From contig NZ_BPLU01000038.1 of NCBI RefSeq assembly GCF_019656315.1, positions 620,001-684,000 on the forward strand: a DNA stretch of 64,000 nucleotides. Direction: 5' to 3'. A program made the translations under genes and the position numbers. The DNA comes from Flavobacterium sp. UMI-01 (lineage in GTDB: Bacteria > Bacteroidota > Bacteroidia > Flavobacteriales > Flavobacteriaceae). This document shows positions 7,490-16,161 of the stretch, in pieces; the first letter of the stretch is position 1, and each line of letters starts with the position of its first letter. The notes below the pieces were generated by a model. That model had not been told where the DNA came from, ran no database searches, and saw only the letters and a list, made by a program, of their open reading frames with translations.

Positions 7490-10153
7490 TTATCTCAGGT
7501 TTAAAACTACCGTTTCTCCTGCCTTAATTTTTAAAGTTTCTTTAAACTTAATCTCTTTAGAATCTTTTAAACAAAACTTTTTCAACTCAAGTGCTCCTTC
7601 TTGCACCGAGAACTCCACCGTTTCTTTATTAATTTTGCAAACACCCCAAGCACTACCATTCGACCAAAAATAAGTTCCTGGAGTCGCTGTAAACGCAATG
7701 GATTTTTCTACTGCCGAATAATGAAATCCAGAAAGTGCTATCACAGCTCCCCAACTTGCCATCGCTCGGGCATAATTATTTCCGCATTCTGCTTCGTTAA
7801 AAGGATTGCGTTTTAAACCATCGTAACGGTCTCTGATGTTTTTGATATTAGACAAACCTTGTTCTGTTTGACCTTCATACATCATGCCTATCGAAGCAGT
7901 GTATTCAAATCCTGTCATTGCCTCAGTAAAATAAGGAAAAGGAAACAAGGGTCTCTCTCCTGGATAGCTTGCCATGACCAAGGATTTTTCGTCCCCCAAC
8001 ACATACGAACGCATATTGTTAAAACCAGAACTGCTATCCTCTCTCAAGTTGTATTTCATAATGCTGTTTAAGGTTGTTTTTACATGCTCCTCTTTGGTTA
8101 AATAGCCTAAATCACAAATATGAGCCATGAACTGTCCTACCAATTGATCCACCAAACAGCCTTTCCCTAGTTGATACGCTGGATTTTCTAAATCTTTGGA
8201 TTCTAAACCTTTCAGTAAAGGAGCCGCAATCTCGTCGCGACTTTTGGGAGGTTGGATAATGTGAATGTAATATTCTCCGTTAAAAAGATTTTTATCCATC
8301 CATTGGCTTCCTTTTTCAAAAAGACTATTACAGGTTTTAGCAAATGACTTATCCCCTGAAAAGGTTGCCATTTTTTCAGCAGCTCGAAGCGCTCCCAAAT
8401 ACCAAATCCCCATTTGAGGATTGGGACCAAAATACTGTACATCCATGGTATTGTGTTGACAACCATCCATCACGCCGTCCTTATTAGCATCCCATCCTCC
8501 TTTTATCCAGCAGAATTCCATGGTTTTTTTCACCTTTGGCCACAGTTTTTTGAGTAATTCGTTATCGCCACTCAGTTGCCAATCTCGATACATTTTCATA
8601 ATAGCACCTAATTGCCCATCGGCTGCGGGTCTAGCAAATTCGTTCGCACGTTCTAAGGGCAAATTCACTCGAAAACTCATCATTCCTTTATCATCAGTAG
8701 CATGCGCAAATTCAATCTCACGCATCGATCGAGCTAGCTCTCCAAACAAAAAAGGCGTGGCTTGGTCGTAATTCCATACATGGGTACAGTTTCCATGGCA
8801 AACTCCCTTGGTATCACTCGTACCTTCCCATCCGTAGAAATTCCCATCCGCAGTTCGGAAGCAGGTTTGGGTTCGAAGCGTAGAGCTATTATACAAAGCG
8901 GCTTCTTTTACCACATTTGGCAAATCGCTATTCACAAAAGCAGTTACAAATTCTTTTGTTTTAGATTCCAGATTGGGGACTTGTGGCATTGTTTTTTCAA
9001 TTACATCCCATGCATCCTTGTACTGGGTGGTGTAATAATTGGTTAACATATTACTCAAACCATCCTCAGCTGGTGTCCAAGTTTCCCGATTAGGAAAATG
9101 CCAGGTAATGTAAAAGCTAACTTCACGAGTACTATTGGCAGGAACCGATACCTCAACCGCCATCGATGCCATCGGTCGGTCTTCTCCATTGTGTTCTCGG
9201 TTTTCTAAACGACCATCAGCGCTATAATCATCCCAAAAATCCAGACGGGAATTCCCCCAAACTTCTTCACTCCAAGAGGTACGGTAGCTAACCTTTTCGC
9301 TACTAGAAGTAGATAGTGCCATGGTTCCCCATGCTACCGCATTCTTATCTACCCCATCCGAACTCATATAAATACCTTGAACGCTTTTTTCATTTCTGAA
9401 AACATTTTTATTTTTTTTGGCTCCTACAGGAATTAAAGCACTTCCTCTTCCAATAGGTTCACGTACCGAACCATCTTCCCCAATAAAATTGGGCATGTTC
9501 CCACAAACGGAGGCAAAAACAGCTTTATTAGTTGTATTGGTTAACTCATAGGTAATGACTGCAATAGGTATTCCACTTGCTTGGGCATCACCGGGGATGA
9601 AAGGATTGAAAGCTTTAATACGAACAGTAAGTGGCGCTTTTTTATCCGAAAGCAACACTTGTCCGAAAGGATAGGCTGCCTTAAAAGTACAGGTTTCAAA
9701 GCGAGGAAAACCATGATTGACTGCTGTTCCTCCAAAAGCACCTTCATAAAGCGAATAATCCAACGGCCCTTCGAGTACTCGTGCATCTTTTTTACCATCG
9801 GCAGTTTGGGTAAACAACGCAAAAAAGGGACCGATGTACCTCAATTTTTCACTCGTTGGAATATAGCCTTTGGCAGCAGTATTCATAATTTCCCAGTCTT
9901 GCAAATTCCCACGTCCTCCTAGGGATACGGTTCCAGTGCCTATTCCGCCAATTGGCATCGAAATTTTCGCCAAATGATGAGCATCATAGGTCGTCAAAAC
10001 GGGCCAGTCAGTGGTTGCAGTTTGCGCTGTTTTCTTTATTATTTTTGGATTAACTCCTTGAATCACTTTCGCTCCTTGTGCCTGCAAAAGCAATCCTTGT
10101 ATTAGGATTACAAAGATTACTACAAAGCGAATAGATAGATATTGATTTTTCAT
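7490..10153 (-). CDS. GH116 glycosidase (beta-glucosidase/beta-xylosidase type)
   Basis: The open frame begins at 10174, but an internal Met at 10153 starts a normal signal peptide (MKNQYLSIRFVVIFVILIQG) and avoids overlap with the upstream sulfatase stop at 10162, so I prefer 10153 (887 residues). An N-terminal beta-sandwich domain (MPIGGIGTGTVSLGGRGNLQ) is followed by an (alpha/alpha)6 catalytic domain (FYGWEGTSD, NTMDVQYFG, NPFNEAECGNNYARAM). Counting from the 10174 Met, the likely nucleophile is E450 and the likely acid/base D578. Their spacing of 128 is close to the 127 I recall for the characterised Sulfolobus GH116 enzyme. Members cleave beta-glucosides or beta-xylosides and some beta-GlcNAc. 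The gene is flanked by a sulfatase and two beta-helix paralogs. Confidence 0.87.
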   Translation of the reverse strand: MKNQYLSIRFVVIFVILIQGLLLQAQGAKVIQGVNPKIIKKTAQTATTDWPVLTTYDAHHLAKISMPIGGIGTGTVSLGGRGNLQDWEIMNTAAKGYIPTSEKLRYIGPFFALFTQTADGKKDARVLEGPLDYSLYEGAFGGTAVNHGFPRFETCTFKAAYPFGQVLLSDKKAPLTVRIKAFNPFIPGDAQASGIPIAVITYELTNTTNKAVFASVCGNMPNFIGEDGSVREPIGRGSALIPVGAKKNKNVFRNEKSVQGIYMSSDGVDKNAVAWGTMALSTSSSEKVSYRTSWSEEVWGNSRLDFWDDYSADGRLENREHNGEDRPMASMAVEVSVPANSTREVSFYITWHFPNRETWTPAEDGLSNMLTNYYTTQYKDAWDVIEKTMPQVPNLESKTKEFVTAFVNSDLPNVVKEAALYNSSTLRTQTCFRTADGNFYGWEGTSDTKGVCHGNCTHVWNYDQATPFLFGELARSMREIEFAHATDDKGMMSFRVNLPLERANEFARPAADGQLGAIMKMYRDWQLSGDNELLKKLWPKVKKTMEFCWIKGGWDANKDGVMDGCQHNTMDVQYFGPNPQMGIWYLGALRAAEKMATFSGDKSFAKTCNSLFEKGSQWMDKNLFNGEYYIHIIQPPKSRDEIAAPLLKGLESKDLENPAYQLGKGCLVDQLVGQFMAHICDLGYLTKEEHVKTTLNSIMKYNLREDSSSGFNNMRSYVLGDEKSLVMASYPGERPLFPFPYFTEAMTGFEYTASIGMMYEGQTEQGLSNIKNIRDRYDGLKRNPFNEAECGNNYARAMASWGAVIALSGFHYSAVEKSIAFTATPGTYFWSNGSAWGVCKINKETVEFSVQEGALELKKFCLKDSKEIKFKETLKIKAGETVVLNLR

Positions 10154-10161
10154 TTTCTTAA

Positions 10162-11628
10162 TTAGTTTTTGCAATGGATTGGATTTTTCAATTTAGCTTC
10201 CATTTGTTTTCTAAGTTCCAGTACCAATTCTGGATTTTTAGTAGCAATATTTTTTATTTCATACGGGTCTTTTAGATGGTTGTACAACTCTACATCGCCA
10301 TTACAATGCTCAATAAAACGGTATTGATTTGTTCTAATAGTGGTGGCTTCAGCGGTATAGGCAACGGTAGCATGACCTTTAGTATTCGGATTTTCTAGAA
10401 TTGGAGCTAATGAAGTTCCTTGGGCAAAATCAGGTTTACTTAGTTTTGTCAAATCACATAAGGTAGGAAAAACATCTAAGGTTTCCACCACAGCATGACT
10501 TTGTTTGCCAGGATATTTCATATCAGGATTATAGATGATTAACGGAGAACGTAAGGATTCTTCAAACAAACTGTGCTTTCCCCAAATGGCATGTTCCCCT
10601 AAATGCCATCCATGATCGCCCCACAACACTATAATCGTGTTTTTATCGGCTCCCGTTTCTTTTAATTTTTTCAAAATGTCTCCCACCTGTTTATCGGCAT
10701 AGGTTACACAGGCAGCATAATATTTTTTAAGTTCCAACGCAAACTCCTTATCCTCTCTTGGGTCTTTACCGTCACGATCGTAATTCATAAATTCGTTCGA
10801 CGGATGCCAAGTTGTTTTTCCTGTTGGCTTTTCGGGATGAACTGGTGACGGAATCGCAACGCCTTCATATTGGTCTAAATATTTTTTTGGCACTCCAAAA
10901 GGCAAATGCGGTTTGATTAATCCAATAGCCAAAAAGAAAGGTTTATCTCCTGTGGCTAATTCCCCCAATTGCTTCAAACCTTCCTCAGCAATGAGTCCGT
11001 CGGGGTAAAGTGTATCGGGTCCTTCAACCGTTTCGAGAACTTTTTTGTTATTCGCCTCTCTTATTTTTCCATTGGCTAAGCCATGCATGGCACCACTTGG
11101 ATTTTTCCATTCTCCCACGGGCATTAAATGTTTATCCCAAGCATTGGGCATTTCGATTATATTTTCATCATCCCAATATTTGCCTCCATAACCTCCAGGA
11201 TGATGCGATATTTTCCCCACAGAAACTGTAGTATATCCTTGTTTCCGAAACCACTCGGGCATGGTTGGCGCAAATTGATCTGGATTTTTACTTCTGTCAT
11301 TGGCTAGCGAAAACAATGCTTCGTTAGAATCATTTCGATATTCAATACCGTATCGTCCCGTAAGCATCGTATAGCGAGAAGGCCCACAGCTTGGCGCATT
11401 GACATAATGACGTATAAAAGGACGACCAATTGAGGATAAGTAATCTATATTAGGCGACTTAATATAAGTAGCTCCAAAAGAATGGAGTTCGGGTCTTAAA
11501 TCATCGATGCAAATAAGCAATACATTCTTAGGGGCATTGTTTTTTGCCCCAATTGTTTGTTTTTCTTGACTTATAACGGATGTTACACTAAATAAAAACA
11601 GTAAAATGTTCCTTGCCTTGTTCCTCAT
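10162..11628 (-). CDS. S1 family sulfatase, iduronate-2-sulfatase-like
   Basis: 488 residues, signal peptide to about VISQ. The N-terminal metal site is [12 protein letters not shown] (41-52), and the formylglycine signature is [15 protein letters not shown] with C81 as the residue converted by an anaerobic or aerobic maturase. [20 protein letters not shown] supplies further metal and sulfate-binding residues. This layout (DDLRPEL, WHLGEH, KHSLFE) is that of iduronate-2-sulfatase-like enzymes, SulfAtlas S1_7 as I recall. The enzyme would hydrolyse sulfate esters on sugar residues in the periplasm. It sits between the GH31 and GH116 genes with spacers of about 10 bp, implying one mRNA. The sulfated sugar it recognises cannot be deduced from sequence alone. 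Confidence 0.88.
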   Translation of the reverse strand: MRNKARNILLFLFSVTSVISQEKQTIGAKNNAPKNVLLICIDDLRPELHSFGATYIKSPNIDYLSSIGRPFIRHYVNAPSCGPSRYTMLTGRYGIEYRNDSNEALFSLANDRSKNPDQFAPTMPEWFRKQGYTTVSVGKISHHPGGYGGKYWDDENIIEMPNAWDKHLMPVGEWKNPSGAMHGLANGKIREANNKKVLETVEGPDTLYPDGLIAEEGLKQLGELATGDKPFFLAIGLIKPHLPFGVPKKYLDQYEGVAIPSPVHPEKPTGKTTWHPSNEFMNYDRDGKDPREDKEFALELKKYYAACVTYADKQVGDILKKLKETGADKNTIIVLWGDHGWHLGEHAIWGKHSLFEESLRSPLIIYNPDMKYPGKQSHAVVETLDVFPTLCDLTKLSKPDFAQGTSLAPILENPNTKGHATVAYTAEATTIRTNQYRFIEHCNGDVELYNHLKDPYEIKNIATKNPELVLELRKQMEAKLKNPIHCKN

Positions 11629-11638
11629 TCAACTAAAA

Positions 11639-14281
11639 TTATTGCAAATTAATTTTAGATTCCTTACCGGTAAAAACTACTTTTTCCGTTTTTCCTTTGC
11701 CTACCCATTCCACTACGAAGTCCATTGGTTTTTGTTTAAAATCAATGAAATTTCCTTGACCGTTTATAATAGTTAATTCTTTTTTAGATTCTGAATAAGT
11801 GAAGATAACTTCCGAATACTTCCCTTTTTCATATTCATAGGACTCATTATCATCCAAATACAATACAAACTGGGCGTCTTTACCTGGGTAAACTTTAATT
11901 TGCAACGGCTCGGTTGTTTTTTGAGTGGCATATTGCACTTTTGGCCCTAAAGGCAAGATCGTTCCTGCTTTCACAAACATCGGAATTTCGTTCAGTTCCG
12001 CTTTTACTTTAGTGATTTTACCACCTTGGATTTTTTCATTTGTCCAATAGTTGTACCAGTCTCCTTCAGGGAAATACAGGTCCTTTTCACGTTGCTGGTA
12101 TTGGGTAACAAAACCTACCATAATCGATTCTCCAAAGAACAATTGGTCTTTTATTCCCCAGGTGTTTTTGTCATTCGGGTATTGATAGGCTAACGGACTC
12201 ATCAATTGGCGGCTGTTGCTGGTAATTTGCCAAGCTTGCGAATAGATGTACGGCATTAATTGGTAGCGTAAATCAATAAATTTACGAGCAGTACTTTCAA
12301 AGGCTTGGTTGTATCTCCAAATTTCGGTTTCCGACACATACCCATGAATTCGGAAAATGGGACTAAAGGTGCCAAACTGAAACCAACGTGTCAACAACTC
12401 AATGTATTCTGGATTGGTGTATTGACTGTCGAATTCTGGATTTATCGATTTTGAATCTCTAAAAAATCCCCCAATATCGTGTGTCCAATAAGGTACACCT
12501 GCCATCGTAAAGTTTAGACCTGCGGCAATTTGTTCTGAAAATTGTCTCCAAGAAGCTTCCACATCACCCGACCAAGAAGCCACACCGTAACGTTGCTGTC
12601 CTGAATAAGCCGAACGCGTTAAATTGAAAACACGCTCTTTAGGATAATCGGCTCTTCTGCCTTCATACATCGCTCTTGTTACTTCCAGCGAATAGGGGTT
12701 TTGCACTTCTTCATACGGACCCACTTCAGTTTTCACTTTTGTATTGTTAACCCCTTCTGGTTCGGTTCCGTCTAACCAAATTGATTTTACGCCCAATTTG
12801 AACATCGAATCATTAATCATGCGATAAAAACGCTCGCTCACTCCTTTGTCATAAATGTCCACATTGTGGCTGCCTTCAATTTTGGTCAAATTGTATTTTT
12901 TTTCCAAAGCTGCGTTTTTTACCTCTGGCCAAACCGAAACCATCAAATTCAAGTTTAACGTTTTCAATTCGTCCACCATCGCTTTTGCATCTGGATATTT
13001 GGCTCTATCCCATTCTGGGCCTTTGGTTTTTTCTGGCCAATAAAACCAATCCTGCACAATGTTGTCAAAAGGAATTTGACGTTTTCTCATTTCGCGTGCA
13101 TTTTCTAATAATTCGGCTTGATTATGGTAACGCTCACGACATTGCCAAAAACCATAGGCACTTTTAGCAAATAGGGGGGCTTTTCCTGTCAAATCTTGGT
13201 AATTTGCAATCACCTCACCCGGATTGGTGCCTTGAATCAAATAGTAGTCAATGGCACTGCCTTTGGTACTGCTAAAAACGGTTTTGTTGAAATCTGGTTC
13301 GTTATAAAACAATTTTCCTGGGATTTTAGCTCCTGTATTTTGAAATACAACTTTATACGTTTTACCCGCTTGCAAGTATTTTTTACCCGAATACCTTCTC
13401 GGCATCCAAATAGTAGAATAGTTGATGATATCCTCTCCATCAAGAGTCACCTTGATTTCGCCACGCATGCGTCCGTTGTTATCGCTTAAAGCTAAAAAAG
13501 TATATTCTCCTGATTTTTTAGGAGTAAAAGTGGTCTCGCGAATGTTTTTATCTAAATTTTCTTTGGAAATGTAAGCGGCTACATTTTCTTTTTCACCTGT
13601 AGCCACTACTTCTTTGGTACTGGCAACACTTTTAAAATCTCCTGTATTGGCAAATTGAATTTCGTTTTGCGGTTCGTTAAAATCCGTCAAACTGTAGTTG
13701 TGCCAATAAATACCATAGCCTTTGGTCGAAATCAAAAACGGAATGGCAATTTCCTGATTGTATTGTTGCAAACGCATCGGAACATTTTTCCAATTCATAA
13801 TGCCACTTTGAAATTGTCCCAAACCATACAAGGCTTCATCGCCTACGGTAAACGATTGTGAAACGGCATTGCCTTTGTCATTATTGGGTTTGATATAAGT
13901 GACCTCTTTTGTTTCACCCACTAATTTTTTATTGTCTTTGGTTTCATATCCAATGTTTCCCGCTTTGTCCACCACTACTTTTAAATTTGCCGTGCTTATC
14001 AAGAGTTGGTCTTTGTTTTCTTTTAAATTCCAACTTACTTTTTGCGGTTTTAAAATGGTTACATAATCTGGAATCGTGGAAGGCTTGGTCCCTGTCAATG
14101 TTTTTTTGACATGGATAATGGATGCATTCACAATCTCGATTTGGATGGTTTCTTTGTCTTTTTGAATGCTGACACCATGAGCGGTTTTCGCGAATGAATT
14201 TGGATATTTATTTTGTCCTGTGGCCGTTAAAATCACCAGCAGGAATAAGCTTAAACCGTAAATTGTTTGGTTCTTTTTCAT
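11639..14281 (-). CDS. GH31 alpha-glycosidase with inserted PA14 domain (alpha-xylosidase type)
   Basis: 880 residues, signal peptide to about ATGQ. Order: N-terminal GH31 beta-sandwich (20-225), a PA14-like insert (about 230-345, ending near GKLFYNEPDF), the (beta/alpha)8 barrel (about 375-690), then C-terminal beta domains. The nucleophile motif IWLDGTEPEG gives D504 and the acid/base motif WSGDVEASW gives D573. A PA14 insertion in this position is known from alpha-xylosidases such as Cellvibrio Xyl31A, so alpha-xylosidase is the most likely activity, with alpha-glucosidase or another alpha-glycosidase possible. Together with GH39 and GH43 this suggests xylose side chains in the substrate. 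The gene is the second of the transcription unit starting near 15.93 kb. Confidence 0.88.
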   Translation of the reverse strand: MKKNQTIYGLSLFLLVILTATGQNKYPNSFAKTAHGVSIQKDKETIQIEIVNASIIHVKKTLTGTKPSTIPDYVTILKPQKVSWNLKENKDQLLISTANLKVVVDKAGNIGYETKDNKKLVGETKEVTYIKPNNDKGNAVSQSFTVGDEALYGLGQFQSGIMNWKNVPMRLQQYNQEIAIPFLISTKGYGIYWHNYSLTDFNEPQNEIQFANTGDFKSVASTKEVVATGEKENVAAYISKENLDKNIRETTFTPKKSGEYTFLALSDNNGRMRGEIKVTLDGEDIINYSTIWMPRRYSGKKYLQAGKTYKVVFQNTGAKIPGKLFYNEPDFNKTVFSSTKGSAIDYYLIQGTNPGEVIANYQDLTGKAPLFAKSAYGFWQCRERYHNQAELLENAREMRKRQIPFDNIVQDWFYWPEKTKGPEWDRAKYPDAKAMVDELKTLNLNLMVSVWPEVKNAALEKKYNLTKIEGSHNVDIYDKGVSERFYRMINDSMFKLGVKSIWLDGTEPEGVNNTKVKTEVGPYEEVQNPYSLEVTRAMYEGRRADYPKERVFNLTRSAYSGQQRYGVASWSGDVEASWRQFSEQIAAGLNFTMAGVPYWTHDIGGFFRDSKSINPEFDSQYTNPEYIELLTRWFQFGTFSPIFRIHGYVSETEIWRYNQAFESTARKFIDLRYQLMPYIYSQAWQITSNSRQLMSPLAYQYPNDKNTWGIKDQLFFGESIMVGFVTQYQQREKDLYFPEGDWYNYWTNEKIQGGKITKVKAELNEIPMFVKAGTILPLGPKVQYATQKTTEPLQIKVYPGKDAQFVLYLDDNESYEYEKGKYSEVIFTYSESKKELTIINGQGNFIDFKQKPMDFVVEWVGKGKTEKVVFTGKESKINLQ

Positions 14282-14329
14282 TTTTTGGTTTTAAAAAAAT
14301 TGGTTGGTATAATAGAAATATTTTGGCTT

Positions 14330-15892
14330 TTAGTTTCGTTGTACTGCTGTTTGATAGAGTTCTTCCGTTTGTTTTCGAAGTTTTTTCAAAATAGCACTGT
14401 GTTTCGAATCATTAACAAGGTTGTTTTGTTCCAATGGATCGTTGTCCACATCGTATAATTCTTCAATTTTTGGCGTATGTTCGTGGTACACAATGTATTT
14501 CCAACGATCTGTTCTAACGCCACGACTGCGGTAGGATTTGTTGGCATCAATTAGTTTTTTATTGATTTCGTCCACATTTTCTTTGTATCTCGCTCCAAAC
14601 ATATCTGCCAGAAATAAGTCTTCCATAAATACGGCATCACGCCATTTGGACTTATCTTGGGTTTGATTCAAAACTTTGCTAAAATCCTGACCTTGCATAC
14701 TCGATGGGATTGGCAAACCCGCTAGCGAAACAATTGTTGGCGCCATATCTACTGATGAAATAAGTGCTTCTTCACGTCGTTGTCTTTTGCTTGCTGGAAC
14801 TCGGCCGTCATACACAATCAAAGGCGCTTTTACCGACTCTTCATATAAAATACATTTATCAAATAATCCATGAGAGCCTTGAAAACGTCCGTTATCACTG
14901 GTGTAAATGATAATGGTATTTTCTAACAATCCTTTTTCTTTCAGCATTTCAACTAACAATCCAACTTGTTGATCCACCGTGTAGCCTTGGGTAGCAAAAC
15001 GACGTACCAATCTTTGATACATTTCGGGTGTCGAGGAACGCTCGGCATGTAATTTTACCCCACGGGCATTTTCTTTTAGTACTTTTGGTAATTTCTCATT
15101 GGCACCTTCCACCCAATTGCCTGGAACTGAAAATTCTTTGTTTTTGAATTGCTCAAAGTGAGGCATATACATATCCTTGTTGTTGTCATGCTTTACCGCA
15201 TAAAAACTCACTGACAAACAGAATGGTTGCTCTTTAGGTTGGGTTTCAATAAAATGCAACATCGCCTCGCCTGTTCGCAGCGTTCTGCCTGAATTAATTC
15301 GTTCTTCTTTATAAATTTCGTGTAATACTTGGTCGTCTTTAGGCCAAATAACAAAGTCTTTTCGATCATAGGTTTCGCTCCCTGCAAAATAATCGAAGAC
15401 CTGTTTCATGTTTTCTTCGTAGAAATGTTCTTTGGGAGTACTCGGACGAGTCGCTTCGGGTGTTACAGTGAAACCTACCTTACCGATAAAACCCGTTCGG
15501 TAACCCGCTTTTTTAAGAATCGCAGGATAGCTTGTAGCAAAATCAGCTTGGGATAAGGTATAATCTTCGGGAGCTACAAAACCTACTTTATGACTGGATA
15601 AATAACGCCCCGTTAGCATCGTTACCCTACTGGGCATGCAAATTGCCACGGCATAATAAGCTTTGTCAAAAGTAACGCCTTGAGCTGCTAATTTATCAAT
15701 ATTTGGGGTATTGAATTCAGGGCGACCATAGCACCCCATATTGTCCCAACGTTGGTCATCGGTCATTAAAAAAATGATGTTGGGTTTTCTATTTTCAGTT
15801 GACGTTTTCTTAGAATTTGTCTGTCCATGAACCGTCACAAAAGCCAACATTAAAAAACCTAGTCCTACCCTTTTTTTAAAACTTTCCCTCAT
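14330..15892 (-). CDS. S1 family sulfatase
   Basis: 520 residues with signal peptide (LGFLMLAFVTVHGQ). The metal-binding opening IIFLMTDDQRWDNMGCYG and the formylglycine signature AVAICMPSRVTMLTGRY (C85) are intact. YTSDNGRFQGSHGLFDK carries the second metal site, and the region RWKYIVYHEHTPKIEELYDV near the end is the usual sulfatase C-terminal subdomain. It is the first gene after a strong terminator hairpin and a promoter with tandem repeat sites (15935-16001), so it probably leads its own operon with GH31, the next sulfatase, GH116 and the genes below. The substrate position is not predictable from what I can see; arylsulfatase- and N-sulfoglucosamine-type members share this layout. Confidence 0.88.
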   Translation of the reverse strand: MRESFKKRVGLGFLMLAFVTVHGQTNSKKTSTENRKPNIIFLMTDDQRWDNMGCYGRPEFNTPNIDKLAAQGVTFDKAYYAVAICMPSRVTMLTGRYLSSHKVGFVAPEDYTLSQADFATSYPAILKKAGYRTGFIGKVGFTVTPEATRPSTPKEHFYEENMKQVFDYFAGSETYDRKDFVIWPKDDQVLHEIYKEERINSGRTLRTGEAMLHFIETQPKEQPFCLSVSFYAVKHDNNKDMYMPHFEQFKNKEFSVPGNWVEGANEKLPKVLKENARGVKLHAERSSTPEMYQRLVRRFATQGYTVDQQVGLLVEMLKEKGLLENTIIIYTSDNGRFQGSHGLFDKCILYEESVKAPLIVYDGRVPASKRQRREEALISSVDMAPTIVSLAGLPIPSSMQGQDFSKVLNQTQDKSKWRDAVFMEDLFLADMFGARYKENVDEINKKLIDANKSYRSRGVRTDRWKYIVYHEHTPKIEELYDVDNDPLEQNNLVNDSKHSAILKKLRKQTEELYQTAVQRN

Positions 15893-15934
15893 GAATATTG
15901 CGAATTACTTTTGTTATAAATGATTACATCTTAA

Positions 15935-16001
15935 CAAAAATACGTAATCGACCTAAGGCGTTGTATAAATCATGATTCATAGTATATAAAACATGGCTAA
16001 T
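15935..16001 (-). promoter_or_regulatory. Predicted activator-dependent promoter P2 with two 21-bp-spaced repeats
   Basis: On the minus strand a TATTTTTG box (15935-15942) matches the Bacteroidota -7 consensus TAnnTTTG. On the plus-strand text, ATAAATCATGATTCAT lies at 15965-15980 and the related ATAAAACATGGCTAAT at 15986-16001, 21 bp apart. Promoter P1 (44659-44725) has the same spacing and the same offset of 30 bp from the box. No -33 TTG element is evident, as expected for a promoter that needs an activator. Confidence 0.65.
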
Positions 16002-16078
16002 TTACAACGAATATGAGCGTAACCCTTAGGAAACAAGGGAGGTTTTCAAAAAAACAGTTTCGGAATTTCAAACCATAA

Positions 16079-16141
16079 TGAAAGGATTACCCAAGAACAA
16101 AGAAGGCATTTCTTTGTTCTTGGATAGCCGGTAACCTTTTT
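16079..16141 (-). terminator. Strong hairpin terminator between two sulfatase genes
   Basis: A perfect 14-bp stem (CCAAGAACAAAGAA / TTCTTTGTTCTTGG, loop GGCAT) is nested in an outer stem pairing AAAGGATTACC with GGTAACCTTTTT. It lies just downstream of the stop at 16162 on the minus strand and upstream of the P2 promoter, so it marks the end of one transcription unit. A run of T does not follow the inner stem directly, so it may also protect mRNA 3' ends. Confidence 0.7.
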
Positions 16142-16161
16142 AAAATTAGTTTTTTTTTATA

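Noticed and set aside
8435-8437. GH116 protein appeared to lack its catalytic Glu (NTMDVQYFG has Gln at residue 580)
   Set aside because: Closer comparison places the nucleophile at E450 in FYGWEGTSD and the acid/base at D578 in NTMDV; their spacing agrees with a characterised GH116 enzyme, so the pair is intact.
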